Assembly: GCF_011386835.1 (NCBI RefSeq)
Contig: NC_088800.1
Location: 54,403,439 to 54,467,438 of the forward strand
Reading direction: 5' to 3'
Length of the DNA: 64,000 nucleotides
Source of the DNA: Chrysemys picta bellii
Taxonomy: Eukaryota > Chordata > Testudines > Emydidae
In this document: positions 12,756 through 22,867 of the stretch, piece after piece
Position numbering within the stretch: the stretch's first letter is position 1
How the letters are laid out: each line of letters opens with the position of its first letter
Made by a program: the position numbers and the translations under genes
The notes under the pieces: model-generated
Database searches by the model: none
The model's input: the letters and a program-made list of their open reading frames with translations, nothing else
What the model was told of the DNA's origin: nothing

Positions 12756-12760
12756 GTGGG
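12756..12760. repeat. Target site duplication, left copy (GTGGG)
   Basis: GTGGG directly precedes the 5' LTR, and GTGGG directly follows the 3' LTR at 16859-16863. Five bases is a typical duplication for Ty3/gypsy integrases. The perfect pair shows the element integrated as a unit. Confidence 0.93.
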
Positions 12761-13223
12761 TGTGACGAACTGGGCCTGTTCTCACTGTGGTCTGTGAATG
12801 CTGACAGGGGAGTGTGGCTGGGATAGTCTGCATTGGGGGATGGGAGTTTCCCCAGGCGCATACCTGAGTGTGTAACATGAGAACCCAGGAAGGGGTTGAA
12901 GGCCAGGTGACTCCTTAGCCCGGGAAACTGAACAAAGGCTGTGGGAGGGGTCGCGGAAGGGAGTGTGCTGGAAGCAGGCTGGAGAGATGGCTGGGAGACA
13001 GAGATGGCTCTGACCCCCCTTGAGGGGGGGGTGGGCTGGAATGCCCTGGGACCCCAAGCTGGACTTAACTGAGGGGGTCCTGTTGTCTGCGCCTGCAAGA
13101 CCTGTCTTGGACTGTATTCCTGTCATCCAAATAAACCTTCTGCTTTACTGGCTGGCTGAGAGTCATGGTGAATCGCAGGAAGCCGGGGGTGCAGGGCCCT
13201 GAGTTCCCCAATACTCCGTGACA
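12761..13223 (+). repeat. 5' LTR
   Basis: A 463-bp LTR starting TGTGACGAAC and ending CCGTGACA, with imperfect inverted ends. The AATAAA polyadenylation signal is at 13130-13135. By my comparison it differs from the 3' LTR at one position only (G at 12974, A at 16609). A related but diverged LTR lies alone at 33495-34175. Confidence 0.95.
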
Positions 13224-13225
13224 AC

Positions 13226-13243
13226 TGGTGGCAGCGGTGGGAT
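13226..13243 (+). promoter_or_regulatory. Primer binding site, tRNA-Leu(AAG)
   Basis: Two bases after the 5' LTR lies TGGTGGCAGCGGTGGGAT. Its complement matches the 3' end of vertebrate tRNA-Leu(AAG) including the added CCA (acceptor ending CCCACCGCTGCCA). This is where minus-strand cDNA synthesis would be primed. The tRNA match is from memory of the human sequence. Confidence 0.85.
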
Positions 13244-13563
13244 CTACTGCACCCCGTGGACGGCGCTTCCTGCAGTAAGTGACTGGGGAGCAGTAAAACG
13301 AAGGGGGATTGACGGGGACCAGGCGTGCTGAAGAGTGGGAGAGAGACGGTTATTACCCCTGGGAGTGTGTGACCAGCGAGAAGGACTTTTGCAGTAACAG
13401 GGTCCCCTGGGGGGATCGCAGCGAGTGGTCCCAGGGGCGGAGGAGTCTGCAGCTCGACCCTGGCAGAGAGGTGGTGACCTCGAGAAGGGCTGGCACACTA
13501 GGGGTCCCCCTGGGAACCGTGGGGAGCTGTGAGCACACAGGCCGGTGAGTGGCCAGCAGGAAG

Positions 13564-16329
13564 ATGTATGCCAAGCGGCTTAAGAGCGACCTGGTGGAGC
13601 TGTGCAAGCAGAGGCAGCTGCGCATTGGGAGGCTCACCAAAGAACAGCTCATTGCCCAGCTGGAGGCGGAAGATCGCGCGAATGAACTGATCCCTGTGTC
13701 TCAGGGAAGCAGCCTGGCAAATGCAGCGCAGGCACCAGTGTCTGTCCCAGCTGGGAGTGGTCAGCCGGCTGCTGAGGGCTTCCCGAGACCCCTCCTTCCT
13801 ATGCCTAGGGGAAGGGTGGGGAGGAGCCCAGCAAATACCGAAGGCGCCGTGACCCCCCCGGCCAGCAGGGGGTCCCCCCGGCGAAGCCCGCCGGCCAGCA
13901 GAGGATCCTCCCGGCGACGTTCGGCATCCGGGGAGCGGAATTGGCTGGAATGGGAGAAAGAGCTAAAACTGAGAGAGCTGGAGGATCGTGAACGACAGAG
14001 ACAGCATGAACGGGAGGAGAATGAGAGACAGCATCAGCGTGAACGGGAGGAGAAAGAGAGACAGCATCAGCGTGAAGAGAGACAGAGACAGCATGAACGG
14101 GAGGAGAATGAGAGACAGCATCAGCGTGAACGGGAGGAGAAAGAGAGACAGCGTCAGCATGACCTGGAACTGGCGAGATTGAAGGGCAGCGAACCCCCGG
14201 CTGCGGTGAGTGAGGGGGGACCCAGGACTGCACGGGGCTTTGATAAGTGCATCATGGCCCCATACAAGGAGGGGGAGGACATGGATGACTTCCTGGAGGC
14301 CTTTGAGACGGCCTGCGAGCTGCACCGGGTGGATCCCGCGGACAGACTCCGGGTCCTTACCCCCTTACTGGACCCCAAATCCGTGGCATTGTACCGCCAA
14401 CTGGGAGAGGCAGAGAAAGGGGACTACGAACTATTCAAAAAGGCCCTGCTACGAGAGTTTGGGCTGACTCCTGAGATGTACCGGGAAAGGTTCCGGAGTC
14501 AAGATAAAACCCCTGAGATCTCCTATTTGCAACTAGCCGTCCGCATGGAAAGATACGCCAGCAAGTGGGCTGGTGGGGCCCAGACGAAGGAGGACCTGAT
14601 TAAACTGCTGGTACTGGAGCAACTGTATGGGCGGTGCCCATCCGACCTGAGGCTGTGGTTGGTGGACAGAAAGCCAGAGAACCCGCGACACGCCGGGCAG
14701 CTGGCTGATGAGTTTGTAAAGAGCCGGTCAGGGGGTGGCAGGGAGGAGCCCCAAAGGAACAGGCCCGCCGCGATGCAGAGAGAGAGTCACCCTGGGACCT
14801 CCCAAAGGGGGAGTATGGGGAATCCCCTCCCACGGGGAAGGCCCAGCATCAGGGACAACCGACCGGCTCGAGGGGACCCACGGGACCTGAGCTGCTATTA
14901 CTGCGGCCGAAGAGGCCACGTTCGGGCCCAGTGCCCCAAGCTCAAGGACAGACTGAGCAGACCGAACCCGCACCGGGTTAACTTGGTAGAGGCCCAGATG
15001 GACGAGGGGCAGGCTTCCCACGCAAGAGGGGCTGGCAGCTTATCAACTGCTCTAGAGAGAGAAGGGCCCCCGGCCAGCTTCTCTGGAGGGCCAGATGCTC
15101 CGGATTCAAAGTTCTCCGTTTACAGGGTTGGTGCGGGGCTGTCCCTGCGGAGCGAGTGCCTTGTTCCCCTGGAGGTGGATGGGAAGAAAGTTTATGGATA
15201 CTGGGACACGGGCGCAGAGGTGACACTGGCCCGGCCCGAGGTGGTGGCCCCAGATCGGGTGGTGCCCAACACCTTCCTGACCCTGACCGGGGTGGGCGGG
15301 ACCCCATTTAAGGTTCCCGTAGCGAGGGTACACCTGAAATGGGGGGCCAAGGAGGGCCCCAAGGACGTGGGAGTGCACCACCATTTGCCCACTGAGGTGT
15401 TGATGGGGGGGGACCTAGAGGACTGGCCAAGCAGCCCCCAGACCGCCTTAGTTGTGACCCGCGGTCAGAGCCGGCGAGGGGCACTGCGCCCTGGCCTTGG
15501 GGGGGGTGCCTTGCCTGAGGCGCAGGACCCTAACCTGGTGGGGAGGGAACGCCCAGGGACGCGGCTCAGGGAGGCTGCAGCTTCGGACCCAGCGGGCGAG
15601 AAAGAGCAGGTGGCCATCCCCGTCCCAGCTGCTGAGTTCCAGGCCGAGTTACAGAGAGATCCCTCCTTGCGGAAGATAAGGGACCTGGCCGACCTCAATG
15701 CGGTACAGACCATGGGACGAGGCGGCCGGAAAAGGTTCCTGTGGGAGAAGGGGTTCCTGTACCGAGAATGGGCTCCCCCAGGGAAAATGGAGTCAGGGGG
15801 GATCAGGAGGCAGCTGGTGGTACCCCAGAAGTATCGCCGCCAGCTGCTGTGCCGGGCCCATGACATTCCTCTCTCAGGGCACCAGGGAACCTGGCGTACC
15901 CAGCAGAGGCTGCTACGGAGCTTTTACTGGCCTGGGGTCTTTGTTACTGTCCGACAGTACTGCCGATCCTGTGACCCCTGTCAGAGGGAGAGGAAGGCCT
16001 GGGACAAGGGGAAAACAGCCTTAGGACCCTTGCCCAGCATAGAGGAGCCTTTCCGGAGTGTGGCCAAGGTTAAAAGGGCGGCTCTAAACCAAGAGAGCCC
16101 AAAGCACAGACCTCCAGACTGGAGCTCTGGGAGAAGACCACAGCCCAGTTGGAGCCCCAGAGGTATGGGGGTGGGAAAAGGGCACAGGCCGCATAAACCT
16201 TCCCACATGCGAACTGCGAGTGCCATCAAGCACCCCCGATCTAAGGGGGGGCGTGAAACTGGAGGGGCCTGGTGTAATTCTCACCAAGGAATGGGAGGGA
16301 TGCGGGGGCATCCATGGGAACGGGGGTAG
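13564..16329 (+). CDS. Gag-protease-integrase(N-terminal) polyprotein of the young LTR element
   Basis: A single open frame of 921 residues from the first ATG. An upstream in-frame GTG at 13549 is less likely as a start. Residues 1-35 resemble a SAP-like helix pair. Residues 142-200 are a repetitive Arg/Glu/Gln/His block. About 225-390 is capsid, of which 300-390 resembles a SCAN domain (KEDLIKLLVLEQL). At 444 comes a CCHC zinc knuckle (CYYCGRRGHVRAQC). At 548 is the aspartic protease DTGAE. Residues 766-808 form the integrase zinc-binding HHCC (GHQGTW, then CRSCDPCQ). The frame then leaves the integrase just before the first catalytic Asp would appear and continues as a Pro/Arg-rich tail. 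Reverse transcriptase and RNase H are absent. The frame has no stops, unlike the element at 43-50 kb. Confidence 0.9.
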   Translation: MYAKRLKSDLVELCKQRQLRIGRLTKEQLIAQLEAEDRANELIPVSQGSSLANAAQAPVSVPAGSGQPAAEGFPRPLLPMPRGRVGRSPANTEGAVTPPASRGSPRRSPPASRGSSRRRSASGERNWLEWEKELKLRELEDRERQRQHEREENERQHQREREEKERQHQREERQRQHEREENERQHQREREEKERQRQHDLELARLKGSEPPAAVSEGGPRTARGFDKCIMAPYKEGEDMDDFLEAFETACELHRVDPADRLRVLTPLLDPKSVALYRQLGEAEKGDYELFKKALLREFGLTPEMYRERFRSQDKTPEISYLQLAVRMERYASKWAGGAQTKEDLIKLLVLEQLYGRCPSDLRLWLVDRKPENPRHAGQLADEFVKSRSGGGREEPQRNRPAAMQRESHPGTSQRGSMGNPLPRGRPSIRDNRPARGDPRDLSCYYCGRRGHVRAQCPKLKDRLSRPNPHRVNLVEAQMDEGQASHARGAGSLSTALEREGPPASFSGGPDAPDSKFSVYRVGAGLSLRSECLVPLEVDGKKVYGYWDTGAEVTLARPEVVAPDRVVPNTFLTLTGVGGTPFKVPVARVHLKWGAKEGPKDVGVHHHLPTEVLMGGDLEDWPSSPQTALVVTRGQSRRGALRPGLGGGALPEAQDPNLVGRERPGTRLREAAASDPAGEKEQVAIPVPAAEFQAELQRDPSLRKIRDLADLNAVQTMGRGGRKRFLWEKGFLYREWAPPGKMESGGIRRQLVVPQKYRRQLLCRAHDIPLSGHQGTWRTQQRLLRSFYWPGVFVTVRQYCRSCDPCQRERKAWDKGKTALGPLPSIEEPFRSVAKVKRAALNQESPKHRPPDWSSGRRPQPSWSPRGMGVGKGHRPHKPSHMRTASAIKHPRSKGGRETGGAWCNSHQGMGGMRGHPWERG

Positions 16330-16380
16330 GTTCGAACTTCCCCGGGTCACTGGCTAAAGTGACCCTGCTCAGTTCGGTCT

Positions 16381-16395
16381 CGAAGGGGGGAGAGA
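16381..16395 (+). promoter_or_regulatory. Polypurine tract
   Basis: A purine-rich stretch (AAGGGGGGAGAGA) ends directly at the 3' LTR, where plus-strand DNA synthesis of LTR elements is primed. Confidence 0.85.
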
Positions 16396-16858
16396 TGTGA
16401 CGAACTGGGCCTGTTCTCACTGTGGTCTGTGAATGCTGACAGGGGAGTGTGGCTGGGATAGTCTGCATTGGGGGATGGGAGTTTCCCCAGGCGCATACCT
16501 GAGTGTGTAACATGAGAACCCAGGAAGGGGTTGAAGGCCAGGTGACTCCTTAGCCCGGGAAACTGAACAAAGGCTGTGGGAGGGGTCGCGGAAGGGAGTG
16601 TGCTGGAAACAGGCTGGAGAGATGGCTGGGAGACAGAGATGGCTCTGACCCCCCTTGAGGGGGGGGTGGGCTGGAATGCCCTGGGACCCCAAGCTGGACT
16701 TAACTGAGGGGGTCCTGTTGTCTGCGCCTGCAAGACCTGTCTTGGACTGTATTCCTGTCATCCAAATAAACCTTCTGCTTTACTGGCTGGCTGAGAGTCA
16801 TGGTGAATCGCAGGAAGCCGGGGGTGCAGGGCCCTGAGTTCCCCAATACTCCGTGACA
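16396..16858 (+). repeat. 3' LTR
   Basis: Identical in length to the 5' LTR (463 bp) and different at one base by my reading. The AATAAA is at 16765-16770. Because the element is in the sense direction of ADCY3, this signal could in principle be read by host transcripts. Confidence 0.95.
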
Positions 16859-17880
16859 GTGGGCCTGTGTCAAAAACCTTATTAAAATGAAGATATGTCA
16901 TGTCTACAGCTTCCACCCATCCGCAAGGCCAGTAACCAGAATGACTGGTCTATTCCTCATTGTTCTCCTTTTTAAAGATAGGTACTATGTTTGCCTTTCT
17001 CCTGTCCTCTGGGACCTCACTTGTCCTTCATGAGTTCTCAAAGATAATCACTAATGGTTCTGAGATTGTTTCAACTTAAATACCTGCGGTGCATTTCATC
17101 AGAACTTGCTGACTTGAATAAAGCTAACTTGCCTAAATATTCTTTAGCCTGTTCTTTCCCTATTTTGGCTTGTGTTCCTTCCCCTTTATTAATATTAATT
17201 GGGTTGAGTATTCTGAAGCAAAAATAGGAATTAAACACCTCCGCCTTCTTGATGTCAGCAGTAATTAGCTCTTTCCCTGCTAAGTAGAGGACCTATGCTT
17301 TCCTTCATCTTTCTCTTGCTCTTAATGTATTTATAGAACATCATGTTATTGCCTTTTTTTGTCCCTTGCTAGGAGTAACTCATTTTGTGCTTTAGCCTCT
17401 CTGATATTGTTCCTACATGCTTGTGCAATTCTTTTGTACTCCTTCTTAGCAATTTATCATGTTTCCACTTTTTGTGGTATTCCTTTTTGATTTTCTTCTC
17501 CTGATGGAGCTATATTGGCTTCTTATAATTCTTCCTATCTTTCCTTGTCATCAGGATAGTTTGATGTTGTGCCTTTAATATTGTGTGAAAAAGTATTTCC
17601 TTTTATCAGTTTTGAATGATCTGCTTTTAAGTTTTGTTGAATTCCCCCTTATTTTTATGTTGGGATAGATCAGGCTTCTAATCTCTCATCTCCTCTCTAC
17701 TTTTCATTATTTTGTATCCTTTTATCATGTTCTCCCTCCCCACATTTAAGTCCTCTCTGAGATAAACAATCCCATTTTTTTAAATCTCTCTTCATATGAG
17801 TTTTTCCAGGCTACTAATTCTCCTCACTCTGCTCTGAAGCTCCTCTAATCATGCCATATCTTTTTTGCTACACATTAAGG

Positions 17881-18159
17881 CAGTGGTGGGCAACCTGCCC
17901 ATGGGTCGCATGCTGCCCATCAGGGTAATCTGATTGTGGGCCACGAGACATTTTGCTGACATTGACCATCCACAGGCACAGCCCCCCGCAGCTCCCAGTG
18001 GCCACAGTTTGCCGTTCCCAGCCAATGGGAGCTGTGGGAACGGCGAACCGCAGTCACTGGGAGCTGTGGGGGGCCGTGCCTGCGGACAGTTAACATCAGC
18101 AAAATGTCTCGTGGCCCATAATCAGATTACCCTGATGGGCCGCAGGTTGCCCACCACTA
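17881..18159. mobile_element. Palindromic hAT MITE
   Basis: A 279-bp element starting CAGTGGTGGGCAACC and ending GGTTGCCCACCACTA, flanked by a perfect 8-bp duplication CATTAAGG (17873-17880 and 18160-18167). The two halves are near-complete inverted copies: 'cacgagacattttgctgac' on the left is matched by its complement near 18095, so a single strand could fold end to end. It lies in the older CR1. It is non-coding. Confidence 0.93.
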
Positions 18160-18849
18160 CATTAAGGCCTTGAACTGTTCACAATGATGCCCAGATTTTT
18201 TACCTATGCAGATACAGTTATTTAGAACCCTGGAAGGTGTAAATGTAGTTCAAAATTTTATCATACAAATGTGTATTGCTTTGCATTTATCAAAATTGAT
18301 CTGTATCCATGTTATCCATTCACTTAGTTTGGTTAGGTTTCTCTGAAGTTCCTCACAGTCTTTTCTGGACTTTACTAACCTAAATTACTTTGTGTCATCT
18401 GCAAATGTTTCTGCCTCACTGCTCACTCCCTTTTCCAGATTGTTGTTAAATATATTAAACAACACTGGACCTAGGCCTGGTCTACACTATGAGGGTAGGT
18501 CGAATTTAGCTGCGTTAAGTCAGTTTTATAAGGAATGCGTCTACACAACCAACCCTGTTCTGCCAACCTAAAGGGCTCTTAAAATCAACTGCTGTACTCC
18601 TCCCCGATGAGGGCAATAGCGCTGAAATTGACCTTCCTGGGTCGAATTTGGGATACTGTAGATGCAGCGCTGTGCAATTCAATGGTATTGACCTCCAGGA
18701 GCTATCCCAGAGTGCTCCAATGTGACCGCTCTGGACAGCACATTCAACTCTGATGCACTAGCCAGGTACACAAGAAAAGCACTGGGAACTTTTGAATTTC
18801 ATTTCCTGTTTGGTCAGTGTGGCGAGCTTAGCAGAACAGGTGACCATGC

Positions 18850-20718
18850 AGTCCCAGAATCGCAAATGAGCTCCAGCATGGACCGAACGGGAGACACTGG
18901 ATCTGATTGCTGTATGGGGAGAAGAATCTGTGCAGGCAGAACTCCGATCCAGCAGAAGAAATGCTGATATATATTCCAAAATCACACAGGGCATGGTGGA
19001 CAGAGGCTACACCAGGGACACACAGCAGTGCCGCATGAAAATTAAGGAACTCAGGCAAGCCTACCAAAAGACAAAGGAGGCAAATGGTCGCTCTGAGTCA
19101 GAGCCCCAGACATGCTGCTTCTATGGTCAGCTGCATGCCATTCTGGGGGGGACCCTACCACTACCCCACCACTGTCCATGGACACCTGCAAGGTGGCAGC
19201 CTCATGCAACAAGGAGGAGGACTTTGTGGATGAGGAGGAGGAGGAGGAAAATGCGCATCAGGCAAGCGGAGAATCCGTTCTCCCTGGCAGCCAGGACCTT
19301 TTCCTCACCCTGGAGCCAATACCCTCCCAGGGCGTATTGTTCCTGGACCCTGAAGGCAGAGAAGCACCTCTGGTGAGTGCACATTTGTAACTACACTTCT
19401 GGGGTTAAAAGCAATTGTGTTTAATGTTTGATTTTCCCTGAACAATTGGGATGCATTCACGGCCAGTACAGCTACTGGAAAATGTGTCTGGGGATGGAGC
19501 GGGAATCCTCCAGGGACATCTCCATGAAGCTCTCCTGGAGGTACTCTGAAAGCCTTTGCAGAAGGTTTCTGGGGAGGGCTGCCTTATTTCGTCCTCCACA
19601 GTAGGATGCTTTACCGCGCCAAGCCAGTAGCAAGTCTGGAATCTCTGCAGCACAAAACATGGCAGCAAATGGTCCTGGGTTTTGGTCACATTCATGAAAC
19701 ATTCAGTCTTTATCTTTCTGTGTCAGCCTCAGGAGACTGATATCGTTCATGTTCACCTGGTTGAAATAGGGGAATTTTTGTAAGGGAACAGTAATCCCCT
19801 CTGTTTGGTGATCCCTGGCACATTAGACCCCGGTCATGCTGGGCTGTTTGAGCTTGGCTAAAAGGGATCATCCCGGAGAATAGCCACGCAGGGGTGGGGA
19901 GGAGTGTCCTGCACATCCACCCCAAAACCATAGCCCCTCCTTTTAAACGGCAAACCCAACCGGCATTGGTTGCTATGGGAAAGGAGGGCACTGCAGTTTG
20001 AAACCATTCCCACATGTTATGAATGTGGAAGAAGCCAACCCCTCGTACTCTTTGGCTTACCATGGCTGCCTAGAAACCGAATTCTGTTGCCCAGCCGTGT
20101 GTGATGTGTCACCATACCGGCAGGCGCTCAATATAAAAGGCAAAATGCAACCTTGTACTTAAAACACATGTGCTGTCTGCTGTGAATTGCTTGATTCTCT
20201 GTGAAAGAGTCTCCCTTTTGCTCTCAGAAATTTATCTTCTTAAATTCTGCTCTCCCTTTTTCTCCCCTGCAGCTGCAAATGTTTCTATGCTCCCCATATC
20301 AACTCTATCCCTGAGGTTATCGCAGATTAGAAAGCAAAAATACCGCACTCGCGATGACCTGTTTTCAGAGCTCAAGCAGTTCTCCTGAACTGATAGGGTA
20401 CAGCTGAATGCATGGAGGCATTCAGTGGTAGAGGCCAGGAAAGCATACAGTGAGCGTGATTGGAACACACAGGAGGAGATGCTGAGGCTAATGGGGGAGT
20501 AAACGGACATGATGAGGCGTCTGGTAGAGCTGCAGGAAAGGCAACTAGAGTACAGACCCTCGCTGCATCCGTTGTGTAACTGCCTGCCCTCCTCGCCAAA
20601 TTCCATATCCTCCTCACCCAGACGCCCAAGTACGTTGGAGGGGAGGCTCCGGGCACCCAGACACTCAACTCCAGGGGTTGGCCCAAGCAACAGAAGGCTG
20701 TCATTCAAACAGCTTTGA
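18850..20718 (+). pseudogene. Harbinger Myb/SANT-like DNA-binding gene, broken
   Basis: The accessory protein of Harbinger elements, thought to bind DNA and help bring in the transposase. Segments in order: a Myb/SANT-like (MADF-type) domain around 18880-19140 (TLDLIAVWGEESVQAELR, then QCRMKIKELRQAYQKTKEA and FYGQLHAILGG); an acidic stretch 19205-19260; a GT donor at 19373; an AG acceptor at 20271-20272; and a C-terminal coiled region (RTRDDLFSEL, MMRRLVELQERQ) ending RRLSFKQL at 20718. A frameshift at the G run near 19145 and a stop near 20386 break it, and the exon phases no longer match. An AATAAA follows at 20828. The family is common in turtle genomes. Confidence 0.82.
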
Positions 20719-20866
20719 TTTGTAGTGTAGCTACAATAAGCAATGTGGCCTTGTCCTTCCCTCCTCTCCCACCCCACCAGGGCTACCTTTTACTAGACAG
20801 CGTTGTCAGTGATCTCAAGTTTTTTTTAATAAATAAAGAATGAATAGATTCAGAACAATAGTGACT

Positions 20867-22306
20867 TTATTTCCTGTGCCAGCTGTGGTCGAAGGTGGGG
20901 TGGGGGATTGGCTTACAGAAAAGTACATTCACCAAAGGGGGCGGCTTTGCATCAAAGACAAACACACACAACTGCCACACCATAGCCTGGTCAGTCATGA
21001 AACTGTTTTTCAAAGCCCCTGTGATGCGCAGCGCACCTTGGTGTGCTCTTCTAATTGCTCTAGTGTCTGGTTGTTCAAAATTGGCCACCAGGCCATTTGC
21101 CTCAACCTCCCACCCCGCCATAAACGTCTCCCCCTTACTCTCACAGATATTATGGAGCACATAGCAAGCAGCAGTAACAATGGGAATATTGCTTTTGCTG
21201 AGGTCTAACCTACTCAGAAATCAGCACCAGCGCCCTTTTAAATGTCCAAAGGTACATTTTGCCACCATTCTGTACTTGCTCAGTCTATAGTTGAATTGCT
21301 CCTTACTGCTGTCCAGGCTGCTTGTGTACAGCTTCATGAGCCATGGGAGCAAGGGGTAGGCTGGGTCCCCAAGGATAACTATTGGCATTTCAACATCCCC
21401 AATGGTAATTTTCTGGTCTTGGAAGAAAGTCCCTTCTTGCAGCTGTTCAAACAGCCTGGAGTTCCAAAAGATGCGAGCGTCATGCACCTTTCCCGACCAT
21501 CCCACGTTGATGTCAGTGAAACGGCCCTTGTGATCCACCAGTGCTTACAACACCATTGAGAAGTACCCTTTGCGGTTTATGTACTGTTTGGCAAGGTAGT
21601 CCGGTGCCAAGATAGGAATATGCATTCCGTCTATCGCTCCACCACAGTTAGGGAACCCCATTGCAGCAAAGCCATCCACTATGACCTGCACATTTCCAAG
21701 AGTTTCTACCCTTGTTAGCAGAAGATTATTGATTGCCCTGGCTACTTGGATCACAGCAGGCCTCACAGTAGATTTGCCCACTCCAAATTGATTCCTGACT
21801 GACCGGTAGCAGTCAGGCGTTGCAAGCTTCCACAAGGCTGTCGCCACTCGCTTCTCAACTGTCAGGGCAGGTCTCACCTTGGTATTCCTGCGCGTCAGGG
21901 CGGGGGAAATTAACTCACAAAGTTCCATGAAAGTGGCCTTACACTTGCGAAAGTTTTGCAGCCACTGGGGATCATCCCATACCTGCAACACTATGCGGTC
22001 CCACCAGTCTGTGCTTGTTTTCTGGGCCCAGAATCGGCGTTCCACTGTATCAACATGCCCCAATGCCGCCATGATATCCCAATTGCCACATCCCGTGCTT
22101 TCAGGAACGTCTGTGTCCATGTCCTCCTCACAATCTTCCTCATGTTGGTGGCTCCTAGCTAGGCTCTGCACATACTCCAGGATAATGTGCGAGGTGTTTA
22201 CAATGCTCACAAAAGTAGTGTGCAGCTGAGCGGGCTCCATGCTTGCCGTGCTATGGCGTCTGCACGGATAACCCAGGAAAAAAGGTGCAAAACGATTATT
22301 TGCCAT
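20867..22306 (-). pseudogene. Harbinger DDE transposase, broken
   Basis: Minus-strand transposase related to the family from which the host gene HARBI1 arose. The first 253 codons run from 22306 and contain the helix-turn-helix-like region (VGKSTVRPAVIQVARAI) and the first DDE motif (GGAIDGMHIPI). A stop at 21545-21547 interrupts. The next segment (21538-21221) has the second Asp in VILGDPAYPLLPW and the third motif as AKCTFGHLKGRW, where family members have Glu at the Lys position. A second stop near 21218 precedes LHNICESKGE and the C-terminus. Loss of the catalytic Glu and two stops make it inactive. Confidence 0.9.
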
Positions 22307-22867
22307 TGCTTTCAGGGTGGGAGACTTGACGACATGTACTCAAAACCACCCGCAACAATGTTTTTCCCCCATCAGGCATTGGGAGCTTAACCCAGAATTT
22401 CAATGGGCAGTGGGGACTGTGGGATAGCTACCCACAGTGCACCACTCCGTGAGTCTATGCTAGCCACGGTATTGAGGACGCACTCCGCCAACGTAATGCG
22501 CTTTGTGGGGATATGCACGATCGACTATAAAAATCGGTTGCTAAAGATTGACATCTATAAAATCGACCTAATTTCATAGTGTAGACATGTCCCTAGTGTG
22601 AAACCATGAGGTAGGCACCTTTTGCCATGATGAAAATCGACCATTTGTTTCCTGTCTCTTTTTGGTTCAGGACAGTATTTTGCCTCTCACCTCATGACTA
22701 CATTGTTTCTTTAGTAGCCTCTTGTGAGGGATCTTTTCTAAATCCTTTTGAAAGTCTAAATGAATTATGTCAATTGTTTCTCCTTTATCTGCTGTTTTAT
22801 TGTCATGTTCAAAAAATGTGATAGCTTAGTGAAACATGATTTTCCTTTGCAGAAACGGAGCTGTTTA

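Larger units (their letters stand above)
12761..16858 (+). mobile_element. Young Gmr1-like Ty3/gypsy element, non-autonomous
   Basis: A complete 4098-bp LTR retrotransposon inside the CR1: two 463-bp LTRs, tRNA-Leu primer site, one long gag-protease-integrase N-terminus ORF, polypurine tract and a 5-bp duplication. It lacks the integrase core, reverse transcriptase and RNase H, so it can only move if another element supplies them. The gag has a SCAN-like region, which together with integrase lying directly behind protease points to the Gmr1 group of Ty3/gypsy elements. LTR identity indicates very recent insertion. Confidence 0.93.
11655..17545 (-). mobile_element. Second CR1 LINE, interrupted by an LTR element
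   Basis: A 5'-truncated CR1 inserted in the older CR1. On the minus strand its reverse transcriptase fragments include QGKFRLDIKNNFLTIRIV and WHRLPREVMESLSFQVFK at 11737-11967, and HDILISKLGKCGLDEITIRW beside 12760. The 3' end at 11655 carries a 'ggaccttgagaggtc' tail block. The copy is split at 12760/16859 by the LTR retrotransposon; reading resumes after it and fades near 17545. Several stops break the frame. Confidence 0.85.
18474..22592. mobile_element. Harbinger DNA transposon, two convergent genes
   Basis: A 4.1-kb element with ends GGCCTGGTCTACACTATGA and, inverted, GGACATGTCTACACTATGA (16 of 19 matching), flanked by CTA on both sides as a 3-bp target duplication. It carries a plus-strand Myb/SANT-like gene and a minus-strand DDE transposase gene, the two-gene layout of PIF/Harbinger elements. 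Both genes are broken. It sits inside the older CR1, whose sequence resumes at 22593. Confidence 0.88.

Noticed and set aside
12634..13126. Minus-strand frames over the LTR (repeated at 16347-16761)
   Set aside because: Same frames in both LTR copies, antisense to the LTR; no domain, and the first merges with CR1 reading at the insertion joint.
13805..14378. Minus-strand frames opposite gag with repeats such as VHADAVS
   Set aside because: They are the antisense image of the Arg/Glu-rich minisatellite in the gag frame.
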